Assembly: GCA_045647865.1 (NCBI GenBank)
Contig: JAZRMW010000005.1
Location: forward strand, 4,798-68,797
Reading direction: 5' to 3'
From: Phocaeicola_A sp045647865
GTDB lineage: Bacteria; Bacteroidota; Bacteroidia; Bacteroidales; Bacteroidaceae
DNA length: 64,000 nucleotides
The translations under genes were made by a program, and so were the position numbers. This document shows, one piece after another, positions 1 to 9,935 of the stretch; the stretch's first letter is position 1; each line of letters starts with the position of its first letter. The notes below the pieces were generated by a model. That model saw only the letters and a program-made list of their open reading frames with translations. It was not told the origin of the DNA and ran no database searches.

Positions 1-1909
1 ACCATGAAACAAATGCATTTTCTGTATGTCCTTCTTCATATAGAGGATAGCGTCTGGCAATGCTTTCTGTCGGGAACAATACCGGCTGTGTCGTCAAAGT
101 ACGATTGTCGTAACCATAAGCTGTGGAAGTGACGACTCCCGTTTCTGTATGGCGTATTTCGGTACCTCCCATCAATTCTACATCGTGGATGTCATTCAAA
201 CGCTTATCCCATTCCAACATGGCTTTCCATGTCCACTGAGTGGTATGAGCTTCAGTCTGTTTGTTCATTCCACCATCAGGGAATATGGATTTACGTTCTC
301 CATCAATAAGGTAGGTGGCATATTCCTTGGCTTTGCGCATGGCATAACTGTTGTGGCCTGCATAGCGGGTCAGTGTATAGTTGTCATGTTGTAAACCGAA
401 TTGGGAGGTCAGTTTTAAATTGCTGTTGAATTTCAGAGTTGCGTCAAATAGTGCCATCACAGAACGGTCTGTGCGTTCTTTTTCTGTATTGGCACGCTCT
501 TCGAAGATGTTGAAGTCTGGAACTTCTGATTCACGTCCTTGTACATTCTTGTCGTAGATATAATTCCCTTCGGCATCAAATGGCTCAAAGTAGGGATTGG
601 CCATGCGTGAATAATAGACGGGATTGGTGAAACCACCCGTATCAGTCATGTAACTTTCCTGTTGGCGTTGGTTGGCAAAGACTGATGCTCCTACAGTCAG
701 CATGTTGTTCAACTTGAAATCGGTTTTCAACGTCATGTTGTAACGGTTGTTCTCTACTCCTTTCACAGTTCCTTGTTCTGAATAATAACCTACTGATGCA
801 TAGTAATGTGCTCTGTCAGAACCACCGCTGAAACTGATGTTGTATTCTTGGTTGAATACATCACGGAAAAGGATATCGTTCCAATCTGTATTGATGGAAC
901 GGAGACGGTTGATGCGTTGCATGGCCTCTGTCGAGAGTGCATCCAAACCTCCAGTTTGGAAAGCATTCAATTCTCCCAGTTCATTCAAGATGTTGGCAAC
1001 TCCACCTTTGTTTTCTCGATAATCATAGTCGCTAGCAAGTAAGGCAAGTTCTAAATTGACTTTTTCATTGGCATTCATCAAGTTTAGACGATCAATGTCG
1101 ATTCTGGGATTATAGGTCATTTTGGATGAAAAGTTGACTACAGGATGTCCTTCTTTGCCTTTCTTTGTTGTGATGACAATGACTCCGTTTGCTGCTCGTG
1201 CACCATAGATTGCTGTAGCGGCAGCATCCTTCAGTACTGTGATGTTCTCTATGTCTGAAGGGTTCAAACCTGCAATACTAGTCTGGTAGATGTCATCAAT
1301 GTCATTCAAATTGTCAATAGCAGGTATTTCATTTCCTTCCATGGGAATGCCATCAAGAACCCACAACGGTTCTTGTACTCCATTGATAGAAGAGGTTCCA
1401 CGGATACGTATCTTCATGGGAGCACCGGGGGCACCGCTTGCAGCAACAGCAGAAAGACCTGCAACCTGTCCGGCCAGTGCCTGGTCAATATTCTTTACGG
1501 CTCCCACAGCTTCGTCAGAAATGTTTACTGTCGTTACTGCGGCAGTCAACTTACGGCGGTCAATCTGTTGGTAACCCGTTACGACAAATTCTGCCAATGC
1601 CTTGTCTGCAAAATGTAGAGTGATGGTATAGTTGGTTACTCCATTTTGTAGAGGGAACTCAACTGTTTCGTATCCCATATAACTGGCGACCAAAGCCTTG
1701 GCTCCAGAAGGGATCGTTAGTGTGAATTTACCATCCGCACCAGTTACTGTTCCTTTGTCTTTTTCATTACCGCTCAAAGCTACAGTTGCACCAGCTAATG
1801 TCTCTCCTTTGAACTCTCCATCCATTACGACACCGGTAATGGTACGTTCTTGAGCAAATGCTGTCAACCAACATGACAGGATGATTATGAATGTGCTGAG
1901 TCTTTTCAT
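1..1909 (-). CDS. SusC-like TonB-dependent receptor, 3' end outside window
   Basis: About 636 residues are visible, with no stop before the left edge. The start ATG is at 1907-1909, followed by a signal peptide (MKRLSTFIIILSCWLTAFA). Next comes a carboxypeptidase-D-like regulatory domain, a TonB-box-like stretch (EFVVTGYQQ), a plug domain containing the SusC hallmark VLDGIPM and AAATAIYGARAANGVIVITT, then the start of the barrel. SusC proteins import glycan fragments through the outer membrane with a SusD lipoprotein, whose gene would normally follow beyond base 1. The metalloprotease gene ends 36 bp upstream on the same strand, so the two are probably co-transcribed. The substrate cannot be read from the sequence; the pectin genes to the right make a plant glycan plausible (inference). 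Confidence 0.93.
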   Translation of the reverse strand, partial: MKRLSTFIIILSCWLTAFAQERTITGVVMDGEFKGETLAGATVALSGNEKDKGTVTGADGKFTLTIPSGAKALVASYMGYETVEFPLQNGVTNYTITLHFADKALAEFVVTGYQQIDRRKLTAAVTTVNISDEAVGAVKNIDQALAGQVAGLSAVAASGAPGAPMKIRIRGTSSINGVQEPLWVLDGIPMEGNEIPAIDNLNDIDDIYQTSIAGLNPSDIENITVLKDAAATAIYGARAANGVIVITTKKGKEGHPVVNFSSKMTYNPRIDIDRLNLMNANEKVNLELALLASDYDYRENKGGVANILNELGELNAFQTGGLDALSTEAMQRINRLRSINTDWNDILFRDVFNQEYNISFSGGSDRAHYYASVGYYSEQGTVKGVENNRYNMTLKTDFKLNNMLTVGASVFANQRQQESYMTDTGGFTNPVYYSRMANPYFEPFDAEGNYIYDKNVQGRESEVPDFNIFEERANTEKERTDRSVMALFDATLKFNSNLKLTSQFGLQHDNYTLTRYAGHNSYAMRKAKEYATYLIDGERKSIFPDGGMNKQTEAHTTQWTWKAMLEWDKRLNDIHDVELMGGTEIRHTETGVVTSTAYGYDNRTLTTQPVLFPTESIARRYPLYEEGHTENAFVSW

Positions 1910-1945
1910 AAATGTGAAATCTGAAAACTTCGTATTTATAAATGG

Positions 1946-4555
1946 TTATTTTTGCAATCCCAAAGCGGTTTGGATACGCAGAATCACATCTTCATAATGC
2001 ATTTGTGTGCTGAGGTCTCCGCTTGTCCGGCGGTTTTTCATCAGGCGCATGATACGAATCAGTTCGCTACGCTTTACGCTGAGTGCATCGCTTGTGCGGG
2101 TGATTTGTGTCATGGTCATATCCAACGTACGCGAACCACTGCTGCTAATCTGCTTTTCGTCTGTCAGGCTCTTGTTGATTTTCACACCTTCGCTTTCAGC
2201 GGCTGCAGTGATGAGGGCATCGACAAAACTCTTCTGCAAACTGCGTTCCATGACGTTCAGTTTCTGTCCAGCAATGGTCTTGCGGAAAATGGAGTTGTGA
2301 AGCATGTCCAACATATCCACTGCGGTGAATGCCTTGTTGCCATTCATCCATTCGTTCTGATACATTCTTACCAGACGGTCGTTGGCCAAAAGGTCCCATA
2401 AGATGTAGTTCTGCTGGTTCTTTAAAAGCATGGCCGGCTCCTGTTCGGTAGTGCCGAAGGGAGTCTTGCGGAGCGGGAATATCTGAGTGGAGAAGGGTGA
2501 GCCAAAGAGCCATTCGGGGAAGCAGAGTACTTCATCGAGTAGGAATTGGACTGCATCGCGCTGGCGTTCCTTTTCCACAAAGGTATATGCCTGCTTTTCG
2601 GGATTGTTTATCCAATCGATGGTCGGGCGATCCATATAGATGCCACCGATGTTTGCCATGACGTGGTAGTGGTAGAGGTTCCACTGATAGATGATGGCTG
2701 AATAGAGATTGGCCGCTTCGTCGTAGTTTTGACCAAGTTTGTTGTTGCGTGTCCACTCGATGAGGTTGGGCATGATGCGCTTCAGGTTTTCGATACCCAG
2801 ACGTGCTGATTTGATGGGGTCGTCGCCAAGGTCTTCGCTCAAAGCGCGGGGGTCAACAGCCGAACGTTGTGACTGTGCTTCGCTGTAGCGGTATTCCTTG
2901 CCTTTGTGTTTGGCTAAAAATTCTGATAAGACCTTTTCTTCATCGGTTCCTGCCGGATACCAGCGGTAACCCCATTCGATGGCCATGAAGTCATAGGAGC
3001 CGATGTTGGGTGACATAACCTTTACGTTGTCGCCCGGCTGAGCCACGTAGTTGAAACGTGCATAGTCCATGATGCTGGCAGAGGTGCCTCCCATGCGTGA
3101 AGTGAACGAGGCTGAGCGGAGTGAATCGGTGGGGTAGGCAGCTGATGCCATCATGTTGTGACGCAAGCCCAAAGAGTGTCCGACTTCGTGGCAGGCAACG
3201 AAACGTACAGCATCACCAATAAGCTCGATGGGAAGTTCCAACGAACGTGCCCGAGGGTCAACGGCTCCTGTTTGTACGGTAATCCATTCGCTGATGAGTG
3301 ACTGCACGTTGTGCCACCAGATGATGTCGGCTTCGAGAATCTCTCCTGTTCGGGGGTCGATGGTGGATGGACCCATGGCGTTGGCCTTTTCAGAGGCCGC
3401 ATAAGTCAATACGGAATAATGCATGTCGTCGCCATCCACATCCAGACTGTCGTGGGGGACAATTGCTTGGACAGCATTCTTGAATCCGGCCTTTTCGAAT
3501 GCAGGATTCCAGTCGAGAATACCTTTTATGATATAGGGCCTGAGATGTTCGGGGACAGCTCCACCGATGTAGAATGTGATGGGTTTTACGGGTTCTGTCA
3601 ACTCGCCGCGCATATAGGCGGCAGTGTCTTTGGGCTCTAAGCGCCAACGTGTGATGTAATTGGTATGTTCTACCCGTTGTTGCTCGTCGTTGAAAATGGT
3701 GGCAGGGGTGGAGAAGTAGCCTACGCGCCAATCTTCACGGCGGCGTGCCATCGGCTCTTCGGGAAGCAGGCAAATGGCGGTGCTCACCTCTACGGTGACA
3801 TTGACTTTGGACAATCCCTCGTGAACCGTTGTTGTGAGTTCGGAGTGAGCCACAACGCTCTGGTCGTAGGCTTTTACGCTGACGATGCGTGAGAGTTCGC
3901 TTACGGGGGAGGTGCCGATGTTGATATCGTTGAAAACATCGTTCAGCACATTCTTTTTACCGTTAAAGAAATCGCTGACTTTGAATATCACAGAAGTGGA
4001 GTCGGGAGCCATGCCTTCGACTTTCAGTGAAGCAATGATGGGGTCGATGTAGTTGTCTGCAACCGAACGGGCGAGGTATGAATCTTTGGGTACTTCGGGT
4101 GTCACACGCTGTTGGTGCATCTTGACGGTTTTGCTCTTCTGGTCCCATTCAAAGCGTACCATCTGGTTGGCATAGTTGATGCCTTTGTTGGCACTGGCTT
4201 CGTTCAGTTCGATAGGAACCCGTTGCAGTTTGTTGGATATAAGGAAGGGCTTCCCTAATAGGCGAGTGGGGAGTTCCAAATAGACAGTGTCACCTTTTTG
4301 GATGACATTCATTACACCAGACATCGACAAGGAGTCTCGGCCGGTCATTGTTTTGTAAGCTGAGGGGGAGGCTGGCTTTTCTTCTTCTTTCTGTTTCTTC
4401 TTGAAAAAGAGGAATCCTTTGCTGGATTTTCTTACTTCTTTATTCGATTTCTCACTTTTGTCGGATGGATAAAGGCTTGCAGCTGTTATCTGATTGATTG
4501 TTCCTTGTAATAACAAGGCTGTAGCCAAACTTATTAACATTTTCTTTCTATTCAT
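1946..4555 (-). CDS. Secreted zinc metalloprotease (DUF5117/DUF5118 type)
   Basis: 869 residues. A signal peptide covers about residues 1-25 and is followed by a Lys-rich linker. The metzincin zinc site HEVGHSLGLRH lies at about 456-466 (HExxHxxGxxH), and a candidate Met-turn (SIMDY) lies about 30 residues later at 494-498. Length and layout fit the Bacteroidota zinc-dependent metalloprotease family carrying DUF5117/DUF5118/DUF4953. The protein is probably periplasmic or surface-exposed; its substrate is unknown. It starts 40 bp downstream of a well-formed Bacteroidales promoter and ends 36 bp before the SusC-like receptor, which suggests the protease and receptor form one transcription unit. 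Confidence 0.92.
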   Translation of the reverse strand: MNRKKMLISLATALLLQGTINQITAASLYPSDKSEKSNKEVRKSSKGFLFFKKKQKEEEKPASPSAYKTMTGRDSLSMSGVMNVIQKGDTVYLELPTRLLGKPFLISNKLQRVPIELNEASANKGINYANQMVRFEWDQKSKTVKMHQQRVTPEVPKDSYLARSVADNYIDPIIASLKVEGMAPDSTSVIFKVSDFFNGKKNVLNDVFNDINIGTSPVSELSRIVSVKAYDQSVVAHSELTTTVHEGLSKVNVTVEVSTAICLLPEEPMARRREDWRVGYFSTPATIFNDEQQRVEHTNYITRWRLEPKDTAAYMRGELTEPVKPITFYIGGAVPEHLRPYIIKGILDWNPAFEKAGFKNAVQAIVPHDSLDVDGDDMHYSVLTYAASEKANAMGPSTIDPRTGEILEADIIWWHNVQSLISEWITVQTGAVDPRARSLELPIELIGDAVRFVACHEVGHSLGLRHNMMASAAYPTDSLRSASFTSRMGGTSASIMDYARFNYVAQPGDNVKVMSPNIGSYDFMAIEWGYRWYPAGTDEEKVLSEFLAKHKGKEYRYSEAQSQRSAVDPRALSEDLGDDPIKSARLGIENLKRIMPNLIEWTRNNKLGQNYDEAANLYSAIIYQWNLYHYHVMANIGGIYMDRPTIDWINNPEKQAYTFVEKERQRDAVQFLLDEVLCFPEWLFGSPFSTQIFPLRKTPFGTTEQEPAMLLKNQQNYILWDLLANDRLVRMYQNEWMNGNKAFTAVDMLDMLHNSIFRKTIAGQKLNVMERSLQKSFVDALITAAAESEGVKINKSLTDEKQISSSGSRTLDMTMTQITRTSDALSVKRSELIRIMRLMKNRRTSGDLSTQMHYEDVILRIQTALGLQK

Positions 4556-4595
4556 AGAACGCCGTATATTAATTCTTTAAAAAAATAAGAGGGCA

Positions 4596-4627
4596 CAAAA
4601 TTACTACAAAAAAAAACTTCAGACAAA
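4596..4627 (-). promoter_or_regulatory. Promoter for metalloprotease-SusC unit
   Basis: Read on the minus strand, TTTG (4624-4627), a 20-nt spacer and TAATTTTG (4596-4603) match the Bacteroidales -33/-7 consensus exactly. The expected start of transcription is about 35 nt before the ATG at 4555. Confidence 0.75.
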
Positions 4628-4696
4628 ACTTTTTAGTTAAACTCCTTCAATGTGGCAGCTGATAGCGTATTTTTGGTGCTTTATGCCCTCCTTTTA

Positions 4697-4742
4697 TGCA
4701 AAAAGTCCACTGCGTTTCGCTGAATGTTAACGCAGTGGACTT
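4697..4742 (-). terminator. Rho-independent terminator after GH28 gene
   Basis: A 14-bp perfect stem (4703-4716 with 4729-4742) with a 12-nt loop is followed on the minus strand by TTTT. It lies 26 bp past the GH28 stop. Confidence 0.85.
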
Positions 4743-4767
4743 CTCCGGATAGTTTTGAATAGATGTT

Positions 4768-6204
4768 TTACTTCTTTTCTTTTTTATCCTTCTTGGGAGC
4801 CATTTTTACCTTACAATCCTTGATGTTGACGTTTCTTACCTTTCCGGTGATGTTTTCACCAGAATGGGTCACGCCGTTGAACGTACAGTTGCTGACATTG
4901 ATGTCATAAATGTTTTCGCTTTCATCCAAACCGATGAGGAGGACACCATATTTGCTGCCATTCGAATTTACGTTGTGCATCCATACGTTGCGTACGGTAG
5001 GAATGTATCCACGTTCGCACTCTTCCTTGGACTCATACTTCAGGTTGATTCGGAGTACGGCCTCTCGGCAAACACCCACTTCGACATTGCGCACAAAAAC
5101 ATCTTCGATGGTGCCTCCGCGGCAGGTGCTGGTCTTGATGCGGATGACGCGGTCAAGATTGGGGCTATCCATGTAGCAGTCCTCTACATAGAGTCCTTTG
5201 TAACCTCCGGAAATTTCGCTTCCGATAACAACACCACCGTGACCGTTCTTCATTGTACAACCGCGTACGATGATGTTTTCGCTGGGGATATTCCATTTGC
5301 GTCCGTCGTTATTTCTTCCGCTTTTGATGGCAATACAGTCGTCACCGGTATTGAAAATACAATTCTCAATGAGTACATTCTTGCAAGATTCGGGGTCGCA
5401 ACCGTCGCCGTTGGGACCGTCATTTTCGATGGTGACACCACGAACGATGAGGCTTTCGCACATGAGCGGATGCAGTGTCCAGAAGGGAGAATTCAAGAAT
5501 GTGACATCTTCAATTAGGACAGCTGTACAGCGATAGAGGTTCACGAATTGTGGGCGCATGGCTTCCTCCGGTGTGAATATACGTTCGTGCATTGGTGCTC
5601 CCCGTTCGCCTAATGCCAACATGCGTTTACGTCCTCCGTCGGCTTGGGTCGGTTTTCCATTATTTATCTTGTATCTTCCTGCAGCCATGTACCACCAGTG
5701 GTCAGCATCGCCTTGGGCATCCATCACACCTTTACCGGTGATGGCGATGTTGGTCTCGCCATAGGCATAGATGAGTGGGCGGGCATTGTAGCAATCCAAA
5801 CCTTCCCAACGGGTAAGTACAGGGGGAAAGTAAAGGCTTTGGTCTGTGTCGAATTTCAAGACGGCATCCTTCTCGATATGCAGATTTACATTGCTTTTCA
5901 AGGTGATAGGACCTGTGTAGAATGTTCCTTTGGGGATGAACACTGTGCCTCCGCCATCCTGGTTGCAGCGAAGGATGGCTTCGTTGATGGCATCGTGGCA
6001 AGGCTCTTTCGGAGTGTTGGGTTTGGCTCCAAAATCAACGATGTTATATACGCGAGCTGGGAAAGAGGTCTGTTTGATACTCTTTTCAATTTTCTTAGCT
6101 TCCTCAAAAGCTTTGGTGATTTCGATAGGTTCGTTATCGGCCTTTTCTGCCATGACGGAGATGGGAAAGAGGAATGTGGCTATTAAAAGTAAGTTTTTCT
6201 TCAT
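4768..6204 (-). CDS. GH28 polygalacturonase-type pectinase
   Basis: 478 residues from the ATG at 6202-6204. The open frame runs 40 codons further upstream, but this Met begins a clear signal peptide (MKKNLLLIATFLFPISVMA). The right-handed beta-helix family 28 signature residues are all present: NGDGCD (about 265-270), GDDC (about 287-290), GHGG (about 321-324) and RIK (about 355-357). Family members hydrolyse galacturonan or rhamnogalacturonan backbones. The tail is Lys-rich. The neighbouring transporter, GH105-acetylesterase and GH43 genes support pectin breakdown. It follows the oad genes, separated by a hairpin; I see no strong promoter of its own in the 94-bp gap. Confidence 0.93.
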   Translation of the reverse strand: MKKNLLLIATFLFPISVMAEKADNEPIEITKAFEEAKKIEKSIKQTSFPARVYNIVDFGAKPNTPKEPCHDAINEAILRCNQDGGGTVFIPKGTFYTGPITLKSNVNLHIEKDAVLKFDTDQSLYFPPVLTRWEGLDCYNARPLIYAYGETNIAITGKGVMDAQGDADHWWYMAAGRYKINNGKPTQADGGRKRMLALGERGAPMHERIFTPEEAMRPQFVNLYRCTAVLIEDVTFLNSPFWTLHPLMCESLIVRGVTIENDGPNGDGCDPESCKNVLIENCIFNTGDDCIAIKSGRNNDGRKWNIPSENIIVRGCTMKNGHGGVVIGSEISGGYKGLYVEDCYMDSPNLDRVIRIKTSTCRGGTIEDVFVRNVEVGVCREAVLRINLKYESKEECERGYIPTVRNVWMHNVNSNGSKYGVLLIGLDESENIYDINVSNCTFNGVTHSGENITGKVRNVNIKDCKVKMAPKKDKKEKK

Positions 6205-6225
6205 GAAAGAATGTTTTTTATGGGT

Positions 6226-6290
6226 TATAAAAAAGTACAGATTACGCCGTTTATGGATTGTATAGACAAAAATTGTCGGCGTAATCTGTA
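6226..6290 (-). terminator. Inverted repeat, likely terminator of oad operon
   Basis: A perfect 14-bp inverted repeat (6236-6249 and 6277-6290) with a 27-nt loop is followed on the minus strand by CTTTTTTAT. It lies just past the oadB stop. The loop is long for an intrinsic terminator, so a protein-binding role cannot be excluded. Confidence 0.55.
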
Positions 6291-6298
6291 TTTGATGT

Positions 6299-7549
6299 TT
6301 ATTGCAAGAATGAAATGAGCACACCTGCGGCTACGGCTGAACCGATAACGCCTGAGATGTTACTAGACATGCAGTAATTGAGTACATGGTTCTTAGGATC
6401 GTACTTGGTTGCGATATCGTTGGCTACACGACTGGCCATGGGGACTGCGCTGAGTCCTGTGGCTCCGATGAGCGGATTTATCTTCTGCTTTTTGCTAAAG
6501 AGATTGAAAATCTTAACCATGAAGATTCCGCTGGCAATGGAGAGAGCAAAGGCTAAGAAACCAGCGATGACGATGCCGATAGTGGTCAAGTTGAGGAAGG
6601 CATCGGCTGTCATTGTTGCACCAACACAGAGTCCCAAGAAGATGGTGGCTGCATTCATGATGCTGTTGCTGGCTGCATCAAACAGACGGCTGGTGTCGCT
6701 ACCAATTTCTTTAATCAGATTGCCGAACATGAGCATACCTATCAATGATACTGCTGTTGGAACAAAGATGGCGACAACGGTTGTCACGACAATGGGAAAA
6801 ACAATCTTCAGTACACGCAAGTTCTTGATTTCAACTTTAGAAGATGAGAGTTTCTCCTGTTCCTTCATGTTAATCATCAGTTCTTTTTTAGAACAAGTCA
6901 ACTTCACAACCAACGGAATGATAACGGGAACCAATGCCATGTAAGAATAAGCTGCAATGGCAATAGGACCAAGTAAGTGAGGAGCTAGCTTGATAGTGGT
7001 GAAAATGGCAGTAGGACCGTCTGCACCACCGATGATACCTAATGAAGCCGCTTCTTGAGGAGTGTAATCCATGAGAATCGCTACCAACAAAACAGTGAAT
7101 ATTCCCATCTGAGCTGCAGCTCCAAAGATGGAAAGGCGCAGATTGCGTAGCATGGGGCCGAAATCCGTCAGAGCACCCACACCCATAAAGATGATAGGAG
7201 GCAAGAAACCTGTCTTTATCAGCATGTAATAGAGAAAGTTCATGATTCCAAGTTCATGAGCAATCTCGGGCAATGACATTTTCCAAATATTCTTCATGAC
7301 GCCATTCACCTCCACCATGCCGTTGGAGTCAGCTTGTATGACGCCCATCTCGCCTCCGGGAAAGTTCGCCAACAATACACCAAAGGCTATGGGGACGAGC
7401 AAAAGCGGCTCGTAGTGCTTCTTGATTCCTAAATAGAGCAAAACGAATGCAATAGCATACATGACAAGGAACGAAGGATCAGCAATGATGTTACTGATAG
7501 CCGTCATTTCATAAAGTTTTACGAATATATCTTCCATGTTATCATCCAA
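6299..7549 (-). CDS. oadB: Na+-translocating decarboxylase, beta subunit
   Basis: 416 residues, a polytopic inner-membrane protein. The motif GIIGGADGPTAIF carries the conserved Asp of the sodium channel in the oxaloacetate/methylmalonyl-CoA/glutaconyl-CoA decarboxylase beta family. The protein couples decarboxylation of the carboxybiotin made by the alpha subunit to Na+ export. Its start overlaps the 3' end of oadA by 8 bp, typical of translational coupling; a second ATG four codons later is an alternative start. The exact substrate (oxaloacetate or methylmalonyl-CoA) cannot be decided from this subunit. Confidence 0.93.
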   Translation of the reverse strand: MDDNMEDIFVKLYEMTAISNIIADPSFLVMYAIAFVLLYLGIKKHYEPLLLVPIAFGVLLANFPGGEMGVIQADSNGMVEVNGVMKNIWKMSLPEIAHELGIMNFLYYMLIKTGFLPPIIFMGVGALTDFGPMLRNLRLSIFGAAAQMGIFTVLLVAILMDYTPQEAASLGIIGGADGPTAIFTTIKLAPHLLGPIAIAAYSYMALVPVIIPLVVKLTCSKKELMINMKEQEKLSSSKVEIKNLRVLKIVFPIVVTTVVAIFVPTAVSLIGMLMFGNLIKEIGSDTSRLFDAASNSIMNAATIFLGLCVGATMTADAFLNLTTIGIVIAGFLAFALSIASGIFMVKIFNLFSKKQKINPLIGATGLSAVPMASRVANDIATKYDPKNHVLNYCMSSNISGVIGSAVAAGVLISFLQ

Positions 7550-9368
7550 TCTTCATTAATACATCATCTTCAGAAACTGAGTCACCTGGGTTGGTGCAAA
7601 TGGCTGTGATGGTTCCGCCAAACTCGGCGCGAATGGCATTGTAGGTCTTCATTGCCTCCACGTAGCAAAGAACATCACCTTCATTTACTTTATCACCTAC
7701 CTTCAAAGGGGTTTCCTGAGCCGTTTTGGTGAGGAAGAATTTTCCTTCCAAGGGAGATAGAACTTCCTTTCCTTCTCCTACGGAAGCTGCCGTTGCCGCT
7801 TGTGTGGCTTCGGGCTGTACGTCTCCATAGGCTACAGTCACACGGTAAGCTGTACCGTTCACATCGATGGTCAAAGTCTGAGGTTCGGTAGGAGCTGTGC
7901 CTGCTTTCTTTTCCATGCGGCGTTTCTCTACATCCTCCAGGAAGTCTTGTTTGGCCTTTCCACTCTTGTAAGCTTCGTACTGTGCCGGATGCATTGCATA
8001 TTCGAATAATTCTTCGTCGTCTTGTCCCGTCTCCCAACCTTTTTCCTTCATCAACAAGCGGAATTTGTCAAGGGCATCGGGATAATTCTCTTGTGGATTG
8101 CCTGTGAAGAATTTGCGTCCTTCCTTTTCAGCCTTTTCCACAATCTCGGGCGCCAATTCACCTGGGAGTCGTCCGGCTTTTCCAAGAAGCATATCCCAAA
8201 TATCGTCGGCAATCATACCCCAACGCTCCTTGCCCTTTTCCATCTGCATGACATTCATCAATGCAAGATTCTTTACATATTGGCTGAATGGGGTAACCAA
8301 TGGGGGATATCCTACACGTGGCCAAACGTAAGCAACTTCGTTGAAGAGCTTGATAAGAAGTTCGTCTTGTGTCATGAACTTCATGTTGCGCTTGGCTTTG
8401 TATTTGTTGATGCTCTCGAGGTTGGTCTCGAGGTCAGCCATCAATGAACCCATCATGCCACCCGGCAGCCCTGGGCCAATGAGCAATGAATTCATCAGAC
8501 GATTCTTGGGTGAAATATAGAGACCAAGGAAATCATCCATGAATTCTTGTACCAATGAACGCACTTTCATATAAGCCTCCATGTTGATTTCAGGAACCTG
8601 GAAACCTGCATCTTTCAACATTGCCTGTACGCTGATGATATCGGCGTGGCCTGTTCCCCATGAAAGAGGCTCCATGCCTACATCCACATAATCACATCCT
8701 GCCTCGCACACCTCCAAAATGGAAGCCATGTTGAAGCCGGGACCTGCATGGGAGTGGTATTGGATGGAGATATCCTTGATAGCTTTAATGCCTGCTACAA
8801 TCTTACCCAGTGAAACAGGGCGTCCGATACCTGCCATATCCTTGATGCAGATTTCATCAGCTCCCAACTCGATAAGTTGTTTGGCCATGTTTACATAATA
8901 TTCAACTGTGTGAATAGGAGAGTGGGTGATACTGAGAGCACATTGTGAAATCATTCCGGCAGCTTTGGCATACTCGATGGATGGAGCTATGTTGCGGATG
9001 TCGTTCAATCCACAAAAGGTACGGGTGATATCTGTTCCCTGTGCTTTCTTTACTTTGTAAAAGAGTTTGCGAACGTCTGCAGGTACGGGACTCATACGTA
9101 AACCGTTCAAGGCACGGTCCAACATGTGGGTCTGTATGCCTGCTTCGTGAAAAGGCTTTGTCCATTGACGTACGGCATTGTTGGGATTCTCACCGAAAAG
9201 CAGATTCACCTGTTCGAATCCACCACCGTTGGTTTCTACTCGTGCAAAACAGCCCATCTCTATAATGGCTGGAGCCACTTTCATCAATTGATCTACGCGA
9301 GGTACATATTTTCCGGCACTCTGCCACATGTCGCGGAAAACTAAACTGAATTTAACTTCTCTCTTCAT
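7542..9368 (-). CDS. oadA: Biotin-dependent decarboxylase alpha subunit (oxaloacetate decarboxylase / pyruvate carboxylase B type)
   Basis: 608 residues. Residues about 1-300 form the carboxyltransferase TIM barrel, with RDMWQS near the N-terminus, KDMAGIG, and the metal-binding HSHAGPG. A conserved carboxylase domain follows, then a variable linker (about 470-535) and a C-terminal biotinyl domain with EAMKT; the biotinylated Lys is about residue 574. The protein transfers CO2 from the acid substrate to biotin and pairs with oadB and oadG. Having all domains in one chain fits oxaloacetate decarboxylase better than methylmalonyl-CoA decarboxylase, where the biotin carrier is usually separate (family knowledge). 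Confidence 0.93.
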   Translation of the reverse strand: MKREVKFSLVFRDMWQSAGKYVPRVDQLMKVAPAIIEMGCFARVETNGGGFEQVNLLFGENPNNAVRQWTKPFHEAGIQTHMLDRALNGLRMSPVPADVRKLFYKVKKAQGTDITRTFCGLNDIRNIAPSIEYAKAAGMISQCALSITHSPIHTVEYYVNMAKQLIELGADEICIKDMAGIGRPVSLGKIVAGIKAIKDISIQYHSHAGPGFNMASILEVCEAGCDYVDVGMEPLSWGTGHADIISVQAMLKDAGFQVPEINMEAYMKVRSLVQEFMDDFLGLYISPKNRLMNSLLIGPGLPGGMMGSLMADLETNLESINKYKAKRNMKFMTQDELLIKLFNEVAYVWPRVGYPPLVTPFSQYVKNLALMNVMQMEKGKERWGMIADDIWDMLLGKAGRLPGELAPEIVEKAEKEGRKFFTGNPQENYPDALDKFRLLMKEKGWETGQDDEELFEYAMHPAQYEAYKSGKAKQDFLEDVEKRRMEKKAGTAPTEPQTLTIDVNGTAYRVTVAYGDVQPEATQAATAASVGEGKEVLSPLEGKFFLTKTAQETPLKVGDKVNEGDVLCYVEAMKTYNAIRAEFGGTITAICTNPGDSVSEDDVLMKIG

Positions 9369-9420
9369 GTATATCTTTTTTCTTTATTTTATATTTCGCT
9401 TTTCTAATACCTTGTCACTT

Positions 9421-9684
9421 TCAAATCCTCTCTACTTTCATTACCTTACCTTTACCGCTAGTTACGATATTTACCGCACCCTTAATAGCAGCCATGGTAT
9501 TAGGGTCTATCACCGTGGAAGTTGTTGCAGCTACCGTTGCTTTTTTTGCAATTTTCTCTTCTGGTGCCATTTTGTTGACAATGGCGATAAGGAGTTTACT
9601 CAGATTGATAATGATGAGTAGGATTGTGAACACGGTTATCATGCCCACAGCCATTAACATCAGTCCGAAACTTAGATTTTCCAT
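9421..9684 (-). CDS. oadG: Decarboxylase gamma chain (OadG family)
   Basis: 87 residues with one N-terminal transmembrane helix (about 8-35) followed by a soluble Ala/Lys/Thr-rich tail. This is the shape of OadG, the small membrane anchor of the sodium pump. It is the first gene of oadG-oadA-oadB; the gap to oadA is 52 bp. A -7-like TACTTTTG stands at 9756-9763 on the minus strand, but no good -33 box precedes it. Confidence 0.85.
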   Translation of the reverse strand: MENLSFGLMLMAVGMITVFTILLIIINLSKLLIAIVNKMAPEEKIAKKATVAATTSTVIDPNTMAAIKGAVNIVTSGKGKVMKVERI

Positions 9685-9865
9685 AGATTTTTCTATATTG
9701 TTATGTTTATTTTATTCAAAGGAATGATCTCGCGACCTTTTGGCCGAATTTCGTACAAAAGTACAGCTTTTTGGCTAAATGTGTGCGTGCACTTTACCCA
9801 AAAAATATTAAAAAGTGATATAATGGTTGCTTTTTGCATATTTATACACGGTGTTTGGTGTGTTA

Positions 9866-9906
9866 AAATAAAGAAAAGGGGCATTCCGCTTTGGAATACC
9901 CCTTTT
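9866..9906 (-). terminator. Terminator after hexuronate transporter gene
   Basis: A 14-bp stem with one mismatch (9874-9887 with 9893-9906) and a 5-nt loop is followed on the minus strand by CTTTATTTT. It lies 30 bp after the transporter stop. Confidence 0.85.
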
Positions 9907-9935
9907 GGTTAAAGTTCTGAATGTTTAATGTCAAA

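Noticed and set aside
4864..5517. 217-codon plus-strand frame opposite GH28
   Set aside because: It is antisense to a clear GH28 gene with all catalytic motifs; a shadow.
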